A DNA stretch of 64,000 nt from Rugamonas violacea (GCF_016461825.1 NZ_JAEMNU010000113.1:180984-244983), one strand, 5' to 3'; positions 1 to 38,496 are shown, numbered from the stretch's first letter. Numbers and translations are program-made. The notes: a model not told the origin generated them from the letters alone.

Positions 1-9516
<9,516 letters not shown>

Positions 9517-9539
9517 GCTCTTGTCCTTGATAGCGAATG

Positions 9540-28775
<19,236 letters not shown>

Positions 28776-28844
28776 ATATCCCCGATGATGTTGAATGAGT
28801 AAGGTCCGGCGCTGCCAGAGTTAGCGATATTGCCGATATTGCCG

Positions 28845-29609
28845 TTACGCCGCCCGCTGGACGGCCAGCGCCCGAGCGATGCTGTCGGCGATGGCGATGG
28901 CGGCGCCGGCGTTGTGCAGGAAGAAGTGGCCGCCGTCGAACCACTGCACGCCGCGGAAATCGTCCGCTTCCAGCGCCCAGTTTTCGATGCCGTCGAGCGT
29001 AGCCGCTTGGTCGTCACGGCCAGCCAACACCGTCAGCGCGACCGGCAGCGCCGGCCGACGCTGGTAGCGGAAGTCGTCCACCAGCGCGAAATCGGCGCGC
29101 AGCATCGGCATCACCAGCGCCATCAGCTCGGCGTTGCCGAGCACTTCTGCCGGCGTGCCGTTATAGCCGCGCAGCGCCTCGATGAATTCACGGTTGGGCA
29201 ACAAGTGCAGCCCCTTGGCTTCGCGGCCGAGCGACGGCGCACGACAACCCGAGACGAACAGGTGCGACGGCAGCGGCAAGCGGCGCAGGCGCAGCGCTTG
29301 CGCCACCTCGAACGCCATCAAGGCGCCCAGGCTATGGCCGAACAGCGCGAACGGCCGCGCCGGCTGGTTGGCGACGGCCAGCGCCAACTCATCGACCAGC
29401 GGCTGCAGCGCGCGCCGTGGCGCCTCGGCGATGCGCCCGCCACGGCCGGGTAATTGGATGGCGCATACTTCGATGTCGGGACCAAGCAGGTTTTGCCAGC
29501 CCGCATACACCGCCGCGCTGCCGCCGGCATAGGCAAAGCAATACAGGCGCATGCGGCCCGGCTGGGTGGCGCGGCGCACCATCCAAGGCGCGGTATTCAA
29601 CACGGTCAT
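28845..29609 (-). CDS. Type II thioesterase (editing), 254 aa
   Basis: An alpha/beta-hydrolase of the stand-alone thioesterase family that clears mis-primed or stalled acyl groups from carrier proteins. Visible features are an N-terminal LYCFAYAGGSAAVY segment, the nucleophile elbow GHSLG (Ser near residue 95), an aspartate-containing stretch VLAGRDDQA and a late histidine in DGGHFFL, giving a complete Ser-Asp-His triad. The length is normal for the family. I place the start at the ATG at 29609 because GGAG lies eight bases upstream; an in-frame GTG three codons earlier is less likely. It lies 13 bp after the DsbA-like gene and about 70 bp before the FAAL-NRPS, so it is probably part of the same transcript. 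It is not a chain-release domain. Confidence 0.92.
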   Translation of the reverse strand: MTVLNTAPWMVRRATQPGRMRLYCFAYAGGSAAVYAGWQNLLGPDIEVCAIQLPGRGGRIAEAPRRALQPLVDELALAVANQPARPFALFGHSLGALMAFEVAQALRLRRLPLPSHLFVSGCRAPSLGREAKGLHLLPNREFIEALRGYNGTPAEVLGNAELMALVMPMLRADFALVDDFRYQRRPALPVALTVLAGRDDQAATLDGIENWALEADDFRGVQWFDGGHFFLHNAGAAIAIADSIARALAVQRAA

Positions 29610-29622
29610 GCTGTCCACTCCA

Positions 29623-30351
29623 TCAATTGGCGCGCGCGCTGCGCTCAGCCCGGCCTTCCTGCAATTCTTTGTCCACCAGCGCGTTGATCACCTGGATCGT
29701 GCTTTTCTGCTCGAAAGCATCGCGCTTCTCGGTGCCGCGCACAAAATTGCTGACGCGCTCGTACAGGCTCGGCGTCTTGTGGAAGTAGAACGGCGCCGTC
29801 ATATATTTTCCGCCAACGAACACGGTGGGGATCTGGCCGATGCGGTAGCGCTCCTCCATCGCCACGGCGGCGGCGACGCGCGCATCGACGTCGGCCGAGC
29901 GGTAGGCGGCGATGAATTTCTGCCGGTCGAGACCTTGGGCCGCCGCGAAATCGAACACCTGCTGCTCCTTGCGCAGCTTGTTGCCGTCGGCGTGAATCGC
30001 CTTGAACACCGCGCCGCGCAAGGCCTCGCCCTTGCCCAGCGCCTCCAGCGTGTAATACAGCCGCTGATGGACGTCGCCTTTTTTACCGAACGCCACATGC
30101 ACACGTTTGATCGCCACCTCGTTCGCACGCGGCGCCGCCCAGGCGTTCAGCATCGGATCGAAGATATTGCAATGCGGGCAAGGGTAGGAAAAGAATTCCA
30201 GCACTTCGACCCGGCTGCCCATATCGGTCTGGTGCGGCACGCGCACCATGGAAAAATCGACCGTGCTCACCGGCGCCTCCGGGCTGGCGCCGGCGACCCC
30301 GAGCACGCCGCACAACAGCGCGGCGCTCAAGACAGAATGGATATGGCGCAT
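29623..30351 (-). CDS. DsbA-family thiol:disulfide oxidoreductase, exported, 242 aa
   Basis: The N-terminus MRHIHSVLSAALLCGVLGVAG is a signal peptide. The mature protein has a thioredoxin-fold active site CPHC after VLEFFSYP, a helical insert, and a cis-proline segment GQIPTVFVGGKY, all typical of DsbA. The expected role is oxidising cysteine pairs in the periplasm. The start is the ATG at 30351, with AAGGAG six bases upstream; an in-frame TTG five codons earlier has no such site. It sits between the peptide exporter and the type II thioesterase and overlaps the exporter's downstream end closely, so it is very likely co-transcribed. A DsbA-like protein inside an NRPS operon is unusual. The Cys-like A domain in the adjacent NRPS suggests the peptide itself may be a substrate, which is inference. 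Confidence 0.92.
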   Translation of the reverse strand: MRHIHSVLSAALLCGVLGVAGASPEAPVSTVDFSMVRVPHQTDMGSRVEVLEFFSYPCPHCNIFDPMLNAWAAPRANEVAIKRVHVAFGKKGDVHQRLYYTLEALGKGEALRGAVFKAIHADGNKLRKEQQVFDFAAAQGLDRQKFIAAYRSADVDARVAAAVAMEERYRIGQIPTVFVGGKYMTAPFYFHKTPSLYERVSNFVRGTEKRDAFEQKSTIQVINALVDKELQEGRAERSARAN

Positions 30352-30362
30352 GGCAAGCTCCT

Positions 30363-31985
30363 TCAATGGACAGTCAGTTCATGCAACCGGCCTTCGTCCA
30401 ATTTGACGATCCGATCGGCGCAGTGGAAATATGCATCGTCATGGGTGATGGCCAGCACGATCTTGCCGCGCCGCTTCAGTTCCGGCAGCAACTCGGTATA
30501 GAACACGCGCTTGAATTCGGGGTCCTGGTCGGCCGCCCACTCATCGAACAGATAGATCGGGCGGTCTTCCAGGTAGGCCGCCACCAAGGCCAGCCGCTTG
30601 CGCTGGCCGGCGGACAAGTCGATGGTGCTGAAACGGCCTTGCTCGACCCTTACCTTGTGCGCCAGGCCCAACTTGCCGAGATAGGCATTGGCCCGTTCCG
30701 ACCAATCGCCGGCGCCGCCGTCCAGCACATGCTCGAACAGGTGGAAGTCGGCGAACACGGCGGAAAAATGCTGGTGGTAGGCTTCGCGGTTGGCGCCATC
30801 GACGCGCCGTCCGTTGAGTTCGATCGCGCCCGCGCCCGGTTCATAGAATCCCAACAGCAGCATGGCCAGCGTGGTCTTGCCACTGCCGTTGCCGCCCACG
30901 ATAAAGACGGTCTCGCCTTCGCGCACCTCGAAGTTCAGCGGGCCGATGCTGAAGCTGCGGCCGTCGCTTTCCTGGTATTCATGGTACAGGCCGCGCAGCG
31001 CCAGGTGACACGGCCCGCCATCGCCGAAAGGCTGGGCGCCGGCGGCGGCGGCGGCGGCGGCCGGCGGCGCCAAGCGCCCGTCCAGCTGTTCGATCTTGCG
31101 CAGCGCGATGGCGCCCTGGCGCATGGACGGCACCGCCGCCATCATCGAGCCGATCGGCCCCAACAAATACAGCAGGATCAGCGCATACTGGCCCAGCATG
31201 GCCTCGTCCGGCGCCGCCAGCATGGGGCGCATCAGCAGCAGGCCGCCGACGATGAGGAAAAACAGCAGCGTGCCGAAATTGGTGACCAGCGTGAAGCCCG
31301 TCATCGCCGCCACGAACAGCTGGCGGAAGCGCTGGGCGGCGGGCCGCGCCAACTCGCCGAGGAAAAAAGCGCGCCGGCGCGCGTTGAGCTGCAGCTCCTT
31401 GCTCCCCGCAATCATGTTAAAGACATTGCGGTTGACCACGTCGAGCTGCTGGCGCAGCGCATCGGCATGGCGCACGGGAATGCGCTGCGCCAGCAGATAG
31501 CAAACCAGCCCTGCCAGCAGCGCCACCACCAGCATGGTAAACAGCTCGCTCGACAGCCAGGCCAGGTAGGCCAGACAGGCGCAGACCAGCACGATGTCGC
31601 TGATCATCAGCGGCAGCGTGTGCAGCGCCTGGGTCACCGTCATGATGTCGCCGGTCAGGATGGTCTGCAATTCCGCCCGGCCGATCTGCTGCTGGCGCGC
31701 CAGCGGCGTGGCCAGCAGCTTGGCGCTCAGTTCCATGCGCAGGCGCAGGCTGGCCGTCTGCGTGATGCGGATCAGCATCACGGTGGCGCCGGAGCGAAAT
31801 ATCAGTGTCGCCACGCACAGGCCGATGAACATCCAGGCCAGCTCGGCGCCGCTGCTGATGCCGCTGATGCCTTCGCCGATCACGGTGATCAGGCCGGCGC
31901 TGCACAAGCCGCCCAGGATCGCCGTGGCGACGGCCAGCGCCAGCCGAGGCCAGACGCCGCCGAACAGATACGCCATGCCCTTCAT
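30363..31985 (-). CDS. Cyclic-peptide exporter, ABC transporter with fused TM and ATPase domains, 540 aa
   Basis: The SyrD/PvdE type of half-transporter that moves NRPS peptides across the inner membrane. The N-terminal ~310 residues hold about six hydrophobic segments. The C-terminal ATPase has Walker A GGNGSGKTT, the signature LSAGQRKRLAL, Walker B IYLFDEWAADQD and the switch histidine in AITHDD. An Ala-rich linker joins the two halves. I chose the ATG at 31985 because GGAAGGTGG lies just upstream; a longer frame extending to 32078 encodes an atypical arginine-rich leader and is probably not translated. It is the first gene of the leftward operon and is divergent from the TonB receptor gene. 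Confidence 0.92.
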   Translation of the reverse strand: MKGMAYLFGGVWPRLALAVATAILGGLCSAGLITVIGEGISGISSGAELAWMFIGLCVATLIFRSGATVMLIRITQTASLRLRMELSAKLLATPLARQQQIGRAELQTILTGDIMTVTQALHTLPLMISDIVLVCACLAYLAWLSSELFTMLVVALLAGLVCYLLAQRIPVRHADALRQQLDVVNRNVFNMIAGSKELQLNARRRAFFLGELARPAAQRFRQLFVAAMTGFTLVTNFGTLLFFLIVGGLLLMRPMLAAPDEAMLGQYALILLYLLGPIGSMMAAVPSMRQGAIALRKIEQLDGRLAPPAAAAAAAGAQPFGDGGPCHLALRGLYHEYQESDGRSFSIGPLNFEVREGETVFIVGGNGSGKTTLAMLLLGFYEPGAGAIELNGRRVDGANREAYHQHFSAVFADFHLFEHVLDGGAGDWSERANAYLGKLGLAHKVRVEQGRFSTIDLSAGQRKRLALVAAYLEDRPIYLFDEWAADQDPEFKRVFYTELLPELKRRGKIVLAITHDDAYFHCADRIVKLDEGRLHELTVH

Positions 31986-32283
31986 CGTCCACCTTCCGCA
32001 ATCATCAAAAATTGATCCGCTGTCGGCAGCTTGCAAGGCACTCAACAAATGCCTGCGCCGCTCCCCCCTGGATGCCACCGATGCCTCTTACCGCTTGCAA
32101 ATTGAATGTGACTAATGTGATATATCTTGCATTGCCGAAAGTTTAACGTTGCTATATAAGGAAAGTAAATATACAAATTGAAAAAATTTCTTTGTTGTAA
32201 AAAAGAACATTTTCAATAGGATTATTTGCAAATATCACAAGATTTGCTGATATGCTCCGACTTACTTTCGCCTTATTACCCAC
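31986..32283. promoter_or_regulatory. Divergent promoter region between exporter operon and TonB receptor
   Basis: About 300 bp with no supported gene. Its right half (32100-32260) is strikingly AT-rich against a GC-rich background, as expected for promoters serving both directions. A candidate plus-strand promoter is TTGCAA at 32226-32231 and TGATAT at 32248-32253, separated by 16 bp. No strong ribosome site precedes the receptor ATG. A palindrome GATATATC lies at 32119-32126. Confidence 0.5.
32228..32247. promoter_or_regulatory. Inverted repeat GCAAAT-N8-ATTTGC overlapping the putative receptor promoter
   Basis: Two perfect six-base arms, GCAAAT and ATTTGC, flank an eight-base spacer. The repeat lies between and overlaps the proposed -35 and -10 hexamers of the receptor gene, so it is placed where a repressor or activator could bind. 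It does not look like a Fur box. The regulator is unknown. Confidence 0.35.
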
Positions 32284-34461
32284 ATGCCCCGCTACCGCTA
32301 CCCGCCGTTTTCAAGCTTCACCCTGACCGGGCTGGCTCTCTGCCTACAGTCCGCCTTGCATGTCCATGCCGCCGAGAGCGAGACGCCGATCCAGATCGAA
32401 GTGCGCGGTTCCGCCACGCAGTACGACGCGCGGCGCGAGGACACCTCGACCCGCATCGTGGTCACCCAAGAGGAAATCCGCAAATACGGCGACGGCACCC
32501 TGGCCGACGTGCTGAAGCGCCAGCCGGGCATCTCGATCAGCGGTGGCGCGGCCGGCCGTGGCGGTGAAATCCGCATGCGCGGCCTGGGCGCCGGCTATAC
32601 CCAGATCCTGCTGAACGGCACGCCGGCGCCGGGCAACTTCACGCTCGACTCGCTGGCGCCCGAACTGGTGGAAAAAATTGAAATCCAGCGCGCCGCCACG
32701 GCCGACTTGAGTGCGCAAGCGATCGCCGGCAGCATCAACATCATCCTCAAGCGCAAAGTGCAGAGTGCGCAACGCGAGCTGAAACTCCGCGCCGAGCATT
32801 CCAACGTATTCTTTTCGCCCGGCGCGACGCTGCAAATGTCCGACAAGGCCGAGCGCATGTCGTACACCGTCGGTGCGGAAGTGCGCAATGGCCGCTTCGA
32901 ACAGGCTTACGAACAGCTTGAGGATGGCTGGGATGGCGCCGGCCGCCAGGTGTTGCAGCGCAAGGTCGCGCGCCAAAACAATGGCAGCTTCCGCTCACTG
33001 TCGCTGACGCCGCGCATCAACTGGACGCTGCGCAACGGCGACACGCTGAGCTGGCAATCGTTCGTCCGCTCGCAGCGTTCGCATAGCCAGTCCGAGGGCA
33101 CGTGGAGCGCCACCCCGGCCGAGGCCCTGCCCGCCTATCCCTTCGACCGCAGCCGGCCGGAAGATCAGCGCAGCCAGCTGCGCACCGACTTGACCTGGAA
33201 CCGCACGTTGGAGCAAGGCCAAAAGCTGGAAGCCAAGTTCGGCCTGGACGCCGGCCGCCAACGCAGCCGCGAGCACGATGCCGGCTATGGCCAGGCGCGG
33301 CAGCCGAGGCTGGACCGCGACGTGCGCAATGCCAACGACGGGCGCGGCGCCACGTCGACCGGCAAATACAGCGAGACCTATGAGAGCGGGCACCAGTTCA
33401 GCGCCGGCTGGGACGTGGCGCAGCAGTCCAGCGAGGTGGCGCGCGATAGCCTGGAAACGCTGGACCCGGGCGCCGCGCCGACGCCGGAGCAGCGCCGTTA
33501 CGACGCCACGCTGCGCCGGCTGGCCGTCTACGCGCAAGACGAATGGAGCATCACGCCGCGCTGGTCGACTTACCTGGGCCTGCGCTGGGAATCGCGGCGC
33601 AGCCGCAGCGCCGGCAGCGACTTCGGCGCCATCGGCAACGCCACCAATGTGCTGAGTCCGATCATCCAGAGCTTGTGGAAACTGCCCGACAGCAAGCAGG
33701 ATCAGCTCCGCCTGGCGCTGAGCCGAACATACCGTGGCGAAGACCTGGAACGCCTGATGCCGCGTGTGACGCGCTCGCTCAACAATAGCCAAGTGGCGCC
33801 CGACCGCACCGGCAATCCGGCGCTGCAACCGGAGCTGGCATGGGGCATCGACGCCGCGCTGGAACGCTACGGCAGCGACGGCGCCCAGATGAGTGTTGCC
33901 GTGTACGCGCGCCGGATCAGCAATTACATCCACGACGACACCAAGCAGGTGCAGGGACGCTGGCTTGCCCTGCCCGTCAACGATGGTCGTGCGCAGTCGC
34001 GGGGAATCGAATTCGACGCCAAATTCCCGCTGCGCAGCCTGCTGCCGACGGTGGACAAGGTCGATATGCGCTTCAATCTGACGCGCAACTGGTCCAGCGT
34101 CAGCAATGTGCCGGGGCCGGACAACCGCCTGGCCAGCCAGACCCCGCTGACCGCCAATGCCGGTCTCGATTACCGCTTCAATGCAAGCGTCAGCGGCGGC
34201 GCCAACTTCACTTACCGCAGCGGCGGCCCGCAGCGCCTTTCCGCCAGCACCAGCAGCTATTCCTCCGTCAAGCGCGAGCTGGACATGTATGCCCTGTGGA
34301 AGCTGGCGCCGCGCGCCCAGTTGCGGGTGACGGCGGTCAACCTGCTGGCCGAGCCGGCCACCGAAGTGACACGCTACACGGACTCCGGCGGCAGCTTGCG
34401 CAATACCGCCGTCTACCCATTCAGCGCCATATTGCGGCTGACGCTGGAGCTGCAATTGTGA
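32284..34461 (+). CDS. TonB-dependent outer-membrane receptor, 725 aa
   Basis: An N-terminal signal peptide ends near HVHAAES. A plug domain follows (TRIVVTQEEIRKYGDGTLADVLKRQ, then IRMRGLGAGYTQILLNG and VEKIEIQRAATADLSAQAIAGSINI), then a beta-barrel with alternating aromatic and charged strands ending in RLTLELQL. This is a normal-sized receptor of the siderophore-uptake type. It is transcribed away from the peptide exporter from a shared AT-rich region and faces the exbBD group, which supplies energy coupling. It probably takes up the product of the locus or a metal complex of it; a purely immunological or signalling role cannot be excluded. No N-terminal signalling domain for an anti-sigma pathway is visible, and the translation start lacks an obvious ribosome site. 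Confidence 0.93.
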   Translation: MPRYRYPPFSSFTLTGLALCLQSALHVHAAESETPIQIEVRGSATQYDARREDTSTRIVVTQEEIRKYGDGTLADVLKRQPGISISGGAAGRGGEIRMRGLGAGYTQILLNGTPAPGNFTLDSLAPELVEKIEIQRAATADLSAQAIAGSINIILKRKVQSAQRELKLRAEHSNVFFSPGATLQMSDKAERMSYTVGAEVRNGRFEQAYEQLEDGWDGAGRQVLQRKVARQNNGSFRSLSLTPRINWTLRNGDTLSWQSFVRSQRSHSQSEGTWSATPAEALPAYPFDRSRPEDQRSQLRTDLTWNRTLEQGQKLEAKFGLDAGRQRSREHDAGYGQARQPRLDRDVRNANDGRGATSTGKYSETYESGHQFSAGWDVAQQSSEVARDSLETLDPGAAPTPEQRRYDATLRRLAVYAQDEWSITPRWSTYLGLRWESRRSRSAGSDFGAIGNATNVLSPIIQSLWKLPDSKQDQLRLALSRTYRGEDLERLMPRVTRSLNNSQVAPDRTGNPALQPELAWGIDAALERYGSDGAQMSVAVYARRISNYIHDDTKQVQGRWLALPVNDGRAQSRGIEFDAKFPLRSLLPTVDKVDMRFNLTRNWSSVSNVPGPDNRLASQTPLTANAGLDYRFNASVSGGANFTYRSGGPQRLSASTSSYSSVKRELDMYALWKLAPRAQLRVTAVNLLAEPATEVTRYTDSGGSLRNTAVYPFSAILRLTLELQL

Positions 34462-34480
34462 TGCAAGCGCGTCCCGGCCA

Positions 34481-34506
34481 CCGGAGCTGACCGGGATCCG
34501 CTCCGG
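34481..34506. terminator. Hairpin between convergent receptor and mbtH-like genes
   Basis: Arms CCGGAGC and GCTCCGG are a perfect seven-base inverted repeat around a 12-base loop in the 66 bp between two convergent stop codons. There is no T-run, so it is only a candidate bidirectional terminator. Confidence 0.35.
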
Positions 34507-34527
34507 CCAACCATCCGGCCGCCGGGT

Positions 34528-34743
34528 TCAAGCGCCCATGGCTTGGCGCAGCGACAGTGGCCGCATGTCGGTCCAGACTTCGTCCACATACGCCATGCAC
34601 GCCTCTTTCGGGCCGCGCTTGCCGGCCAGGCGCCAGCCTGCCGGCACCGCCTTTTCCGCCGGCCACAACGAGTACTGCTCTTCGTCATTGATCAGCACTT
34701 CGTACAATGCTTCGACCTCGGTTTGATGTTCAATTTGCGACAT
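34528..34743 (-). CDS. MbtH-like protein, 71 aa
   Basis: A small activator that binds NRPS adenylation domains and improves their solubility or activity. The family pattern is clear: [19 protein letters not shown], then [23 protein letters not shown], with the conserved tryptophans and the Ser-Leu-Trp-Pro motif. The start at 34743 has AGGAG six bases upstream. The reading frame continues upstream into sequence antisense to other genes, which is not part of the protein. It is the last gene of the exbB-to-mbtH group and probably serves the NRPSs on both sides. Confidence 0.95.
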   Translation of the reverse strand: MSQIEHQTEVEALYEVLINDEEQYSLWPAEKAVPAGWRLAGKRGPKEACMAYVDEVWTDMRPLSLRQAMGA

Positions 34744-34859
34744 ATCTGCTCCTGTATTTCTGGCTGCTAGCCAGCGACGCGAAAAAACCTGAGGCGCCAC
34801 GCCTATCGCGGGCGGCGGAAAAAAGTACCTGCCTGCCCGCCCGGCTAGGGCGGTAAGCA

Positions 34860-37184
34860 TCAATCGATGCTGCGCACCCGCACCGCCATCATGCGGTCGC
34901 TCCAGCCGCCGGGGCGGCTCATGACGCCAACGGGCCGCGTGGCGGCCACGCCGGGCGGCAAGCCGTAGGTGGTATCGGTGACATGGACGCTGACCGGATG
35001 CGCGCGCCGCGTCAGCAGTTCCACCCGCAGCGGCTGCGCGCCCATGCCGTAGGCGTCCAGACGCCAGTTGTCGCGCGCATCGCTGCTGTACACGCGCCCA
35101 TTGACACTGGCCTGCAGCACCCCGTCGCCCTCCAGCTCCACCGCCAGGTGCGGCGCATTGCGCTGCGAATGGACTCGAAGCACGATGCGCCGGCCCTCGC
35201 CGGCGGCGCTCACGCTGTCGATTTCGATGACTGGCTGCGGCAGCCGCAAATCTTCGCCCTTGCCGGCCCACTGTTTCACATCGTAGCCGGGGTACAGGTC
35301 GGGCAGCACATGCTGGCGCGCGCCGGCACCGAGGATGGCGGCGGCCCAAGGATGCATTTCCGCGTCTTCCGAGGTCCAGACCGGACCAGGCTCGCCGTCC
35401 TGCTGCACATAATCGAGGTGCACTGGTCGCGGATTGGCGGCGTCGAAGCCGCCGGCCCTGCCCGCCACACCCAACAGCAGAACGCCGGCCGCCAGCAGCG
35501 CCGCGCCGCACCAGCGTGGCCAAGCCGCCAACGCCGCGCTGCACAGGCCCATGGTCAGCACGATGGGCAGCACGCAGACCGCCAGCATGGCCGGCGGCAG
35601 TGCCGCGTGAAGCGTGGCGATCAATGGCGTCATCAGCAGAAGCGCCGGCAGCAGTCCGAAAAATTGCAGCGCCGGGCGCGCCGCCGGCCGCACCGCGCCG
35701 CACAGCAACCACGCGACCGACAGCAGCAACGCGGCCAGCGGCCAGGCCAGCACAAAGGTGGCGCCGGGCGCCGCCACGGTGGCCGCCAGCAGCAACGCGC
35801 CCCAAACCAACGCGGCGCCCAGTGTCAGTTCCAACACCCGCAGCCAACGTCCCAACCAGCGCAGCATCAGCATGGCGCCGCCGCACGCCAGCAGGCAGGC
35901 GCTGCCCAGATACCAGTACGAGTCCTTCAGAAATCGCGCCAGTTCGCGCTCCGCTTGCAGCTGGCCGCCGGCCAACCAGGCCAAATGCACCAGGCCGGCC
36001 AACAAGGCCAGCAGCGGCAGCCAGGCCAACGCCGCCAGCAGCGTGCGCCACGGCCGCGCCTCGCCCTTGCGCACGGCGAGCACCAGCACCCCGGCCAGCG
36101 CGCACAGCACCAGTACCGTGATGGCCGTGGCCCACGCCGCCGGATAGGCCATCAGCCAGCGCCCGGCCAGATCGAAGTAGACGCTGTCGCCGCCGGCCAG
36201 CGCGCTCAGGTCGGCATCGCCGAAATGCCGCGCCAGCGCCAGCAGACTGTCGCCGTGCTGCTGCAAGGCCGCCTGGTCCAGCGCGGACGGCGTATCCTGT
36301 TCGCTGTGGTAACGGTGGGCGCCTTCGATCGCCGCGAAATTCAGGCCGGCCATGCCGGCCCGGCGGAAGGCGCCCATGTCGGTGGGATTGCCGAGGAAGC
36401 GGTAAACCTCATACATCAGGGAATTGGCATGGACCCGTTGTAGCGTGCGCAAGCCGCCGATCAGCTGTGCATTGCCGGGGCTGGTTTCGAACAGCAGCAT
36501 GGGACCGCCATTGCCGCGGTATTCGAAGTTCAGCGCCAGGCCGACGTCGCGCGCCCACGGGTGGGCTTGCACGAATGCTTCGGCGCCCAGGGAATTGACT
36601 TCCTCGCCGTCGCTGAACAGCACGATGATGTCATTGCGCACGCTGGCGCCGGCGCGCAGTGCGCGCAAGCCTTCGATGATGGCGGCGACGGCGGCGCCAT
36701 CGTCGGCCGCGCCGGGCGACACGGGCACCGTGTCGTAGTGCGCCACCAGCAGCAGCGCCTTGCCGGGCCTGCTGCCGGGCAGACGCGCCACGATGTTGTG
36801 CACCATCCCGGCCGTGTAATGATCGGTGCCGATACTGAAACTGCTTTGCACCTGGGGCGACCAGCCCTGCGCCGCCAACTCGCGCACCAGTTGCGCGCGC
36901 ACCTCGGCATGGGCGCCGCTGCCGGACGGGTGCGGCACGCGGGCTATGCCGGCCAACGTGCGCATGGCGCGTTGGGCCGAAAACACGCCCGGCGGCGCGT
37001 CCACGCCGGCCGGCGCCGCGCGCCAATTGGTCAGCGCCAGGATCAGCGCGATGGCGACGACGGCCATCAACGCAAGGGCCGGCCGGAACGGATAGACACT
37101 TGCTTCAGCCGCGACACCGCGCTCCGCCGGCCGCGCCCGCATAGACGCCGACGACGACGGCGCTTCCACCACTTGGCTGCTCAA
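34860..37184 (-). CDS. Membrane-anchored M28-family metallopeptidase, 774 aa
   Basis: A hydrophobic N-terminal anchor (residues ~35-52) is followed by a peptidase domain with the expected di-zinc pattern: AHYDTVP (His, Asp), [11 protein letters not shown] (Asp), [15 protein letters not shown] (Glu pair) and [11 protein letters not shown] (His). After ~350 residues come several transmembrane segments and a C-terminal soluble domain containing [15 protein letters not shown]. This layout fits M28 peptidases with multi-pass C-terminal halves. The protein lies between the TonB-system genes and mbtH. It may process or degrade the peptide product, for example for release or self-protection (inference). 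The start is a TTG at 37182-37184 preceded by GGAGG only four bases away; a later internal start is possible. Confidence 0.85.
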   Translation of the reverse strand: MSSQVVEAPSSSASMRARPAERGVAAEASVYPFRPALALMAVVAIALILALTNWRAAPAGVDAPPGVFSAQRAMRTLAGIARVPHPSGSGAHAEVRAQLVRELAAQGWSPQVQSSFSIGTDHYTAGMVHNIVARLPGSRPGKALLLVAHYDTVPVSPGAADDGAAVAAIIEGLRALRAGASVRNDIIVLFSDGEEVNSLGAEAFVQAHPWARDVGLALNFEYRGNGGPMLLFETSPGNAQLIGGLRTLQRVHANSLMYEVYRFLGNPTDMGAFRRAGMAGLNFAAIEGAHRYHSEQDTPSALDQAALQQHGDSLLALARHFGDADLSALAGGDSVYFDLAGRWLMAYPAAWATAITVLVLCALAGVLVLAVRKGEARPWRTLLAALAWLPLLALLAGLVHLAWLAGGQLQAERELARFLKDSYWYLGSACLLACGGAMLMLRWLGRWLRVLELTLGAALVWGALLLAATVAAPGATFVLAWPLAALLLSVAWLLCGAVRPAARPALQFFGLLPALLLMTPLIATLHAALPPAMLAVCVLPIVLTMGLCSAALAAWPRWCGAALLAAGVLLLGVAGRAGGFDAANPRPVHLDYVQQDGEPGPVWTSEDAEMHPWAAAILGAGARQHVLPDLYPGYDVKQWAGKGEDLRLPQPVIEIDSVSAAGEGRRIVLRVHSQRNAPHLAVELEGDGVLQASVNGRVYSSDARDNWRLDAYGMGAQPLRVELLTRRAHPVSVHVTDTTYGLPPGVAATRPVGVMSRPGGWSDRMMAVRVRSID

Positions 37185-37254
37185 ATCGCCTCCATTTTCA
37201 GTATCAAGAATCTAAATCGCGCTGCGGCATGGCCGCCACACCGCGCGCGCCAGC

Positions 37255-38496
37255 TCAGCCGGGGGGCCGGTCCGCCGCCAGCAGCACGGAATAAAAGGTC
37301 AAGCCCACGCTGTTGTACAGTTTTAACAGCACGGTATTGCGGCCCTGCCGCAAATGCACACGGCGCCGGCCCTCACTCAAGTTCATCCCGGCGATATCGT
37401 CCTTCAGGTTCAGGTAAGGCGTGCGGTACCAGCGCTTGTCCTCGTTTCCGCTCTGCCAGACCAGCCGGTCGTTCAGCCACAGCATCGAATCATCGTCCGC
37501 GCCTATCATTAACCACAAGTCCCGTTCGCGCTCCATGTACACCTCGGTGTAGGCGTAATACACGGCGTTTTCCGAACTGTCCGGCGGCACTCGCGGATAG
37601 GCGGGTCCGCTGACGTATTGCCATTGCAGCAGGCGGCCGGCCTGGCCACGGTAGACGCCGTCCAGGTCGACCACTCTCTCGGGCGGATAGTCGCGCGCCA
37701 TGCTGGCCGCACCGGCACCGGCGAAGGGGCCGATCAGATACCAGGCGTCGAGGTAAACGCGGTCGGCATAGGCAGCCCCGGCGCCGGCCTTGCGGCCATA
37801 ACCCAGCCGGGCGCTGCCGACATCGAAGCTGGGCGCCAACACGCCGTAGTGGCGCGCGTCGCGGAATTTGGCGCCGCTCACGTCGGCGGTCCCGCCCGGC
37901 GCCGGCGCGGGCGCCGCCTCGGACAAGGCTGCGCCGCCGGCGCCAACCGCGCCGCGCCCCGGCACGCCGGGCAGCGGCACACCGTCGCGGCGCTGCGCCA
38001 GTTGCAGCTGGCGGCGCGCCGCCAACTGCCGCGCGCGTCGTTCGAGCTGCGCCACCGTCTGGGCGACGCCGGCCGGAGGCGCAGACACCGGCGCGGCGCG
38101 GTCGGTTTCCCGCACCTGCCTTAAGGCTTGCGCCAGCGGGATCGCCAGCAGGCCCGCCAATTCCCGGGCGCGGTCCGCCTGGTCCGCCTGTTCGATCGCC
38201 CGCAACAGCGCCTGGGCCTGCGCCAGCGCATCTTGCGGCTGCGCCGCCGGGGGCGGTACGGCGGCGTTGGCATCGAGGCTGCGCAACACCGCCGCCATCG
38301 ATTCGACCTGGCGCCGCAGCGTCAGCTGGCCGGCGCGCTGCTCGGTCGCTTGCAGACGCTGCCGCTCGGCCGCTTGCCGGCTGTGGCCGTCCTGCAGCGG
38401 CCCATGCCAATACAAGCCCGCCGCCAGCAGCGCATGGGCGGCCAGTGAATAGGGCAGGTAACGGCGCCAGCCCGCGCCGCCGGCCAGATCGCTCAT
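37255..38496 (-). CDS. Inner-membrane protein with Q/A-rich region and C-terminal jelly-roll-like domain, 413 aa
   Basis: I do not recognise a named family. The start at 38496 overlaps the exbD stop as ATGA, so the two are translationally coupled. One N-terminal transmembrane segment (LPYSLAAHALLAAGLYW) is followed by a long Gln/Ala/Arg-rich, probably coiled-coil stretch (~35-190), a flexible Gly/Ala/Pro linker, and a C-terminal domain (~250-410) with strands such as DLWLMIGADDDSMLWLNDRLVW and RQGRNTVLLKLYNS, which resembles PA14 or galactose-binding-like beta-sandwiches. It occupies the position TonB would take after exbB and exbD but lacks a Pro-Glu/Pro-Lys spacer and a recognisable TonB C-terminus. 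It may be an unusual ExbBD-driven periplasmic effector, which is inference. Confidence 0.6.
   Translation of the reverse strand: MSDLAGGAGWRRYLPYSLAAHALLAAGLYWHGPLQDGHSRQAAERQRLQATEQRAGQLTLRRQVESMAAVLRSLDANAAVPPPAAQPQDALAQAQALLRAIEQADQADRARELAGLLAIPLAQALRQVRETDRAAPVSAPPAGVAQTVAQLERRARQLAARRQLQLAQRRDGVPLPGVPGRGAVGAGGAALSEAAPAPAPGGTADVSGAKFRDARHYGVLAPSFDVGSARLGYGRKAGAGAAYADRVYLDAWYLIGPFAGAGAASMARDYPPERVVDLDGVYRGQAGRLLQWQYVSGPAYPRVPPDSSENAVYYAYTEVYMERERDLWLMIGADDDSMLWLNDRLVWQSGNEDKRWYRTPYLNLKDDIAGMNLSEGRRRVHLRQGRNTVLLKLYNSVGLTFYSVLLAADRPPG

Noticed and set aside
31986..32078. 31-residue N-terminal extension of the ABC exporter
   Set aside because: The extension is Arg-rich and atypical, while the ATG at 31985 has a strong ribosome site and fits the family start.
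34744..36135. Extension of the MbtH-like frame to a 535-residue protein
   Set aside because: The extra part overlaps the M28 peptidase gene out of frame and is low-complexity. The MbtH start at 34743 has an ideal ribosome site and the family's normal length.
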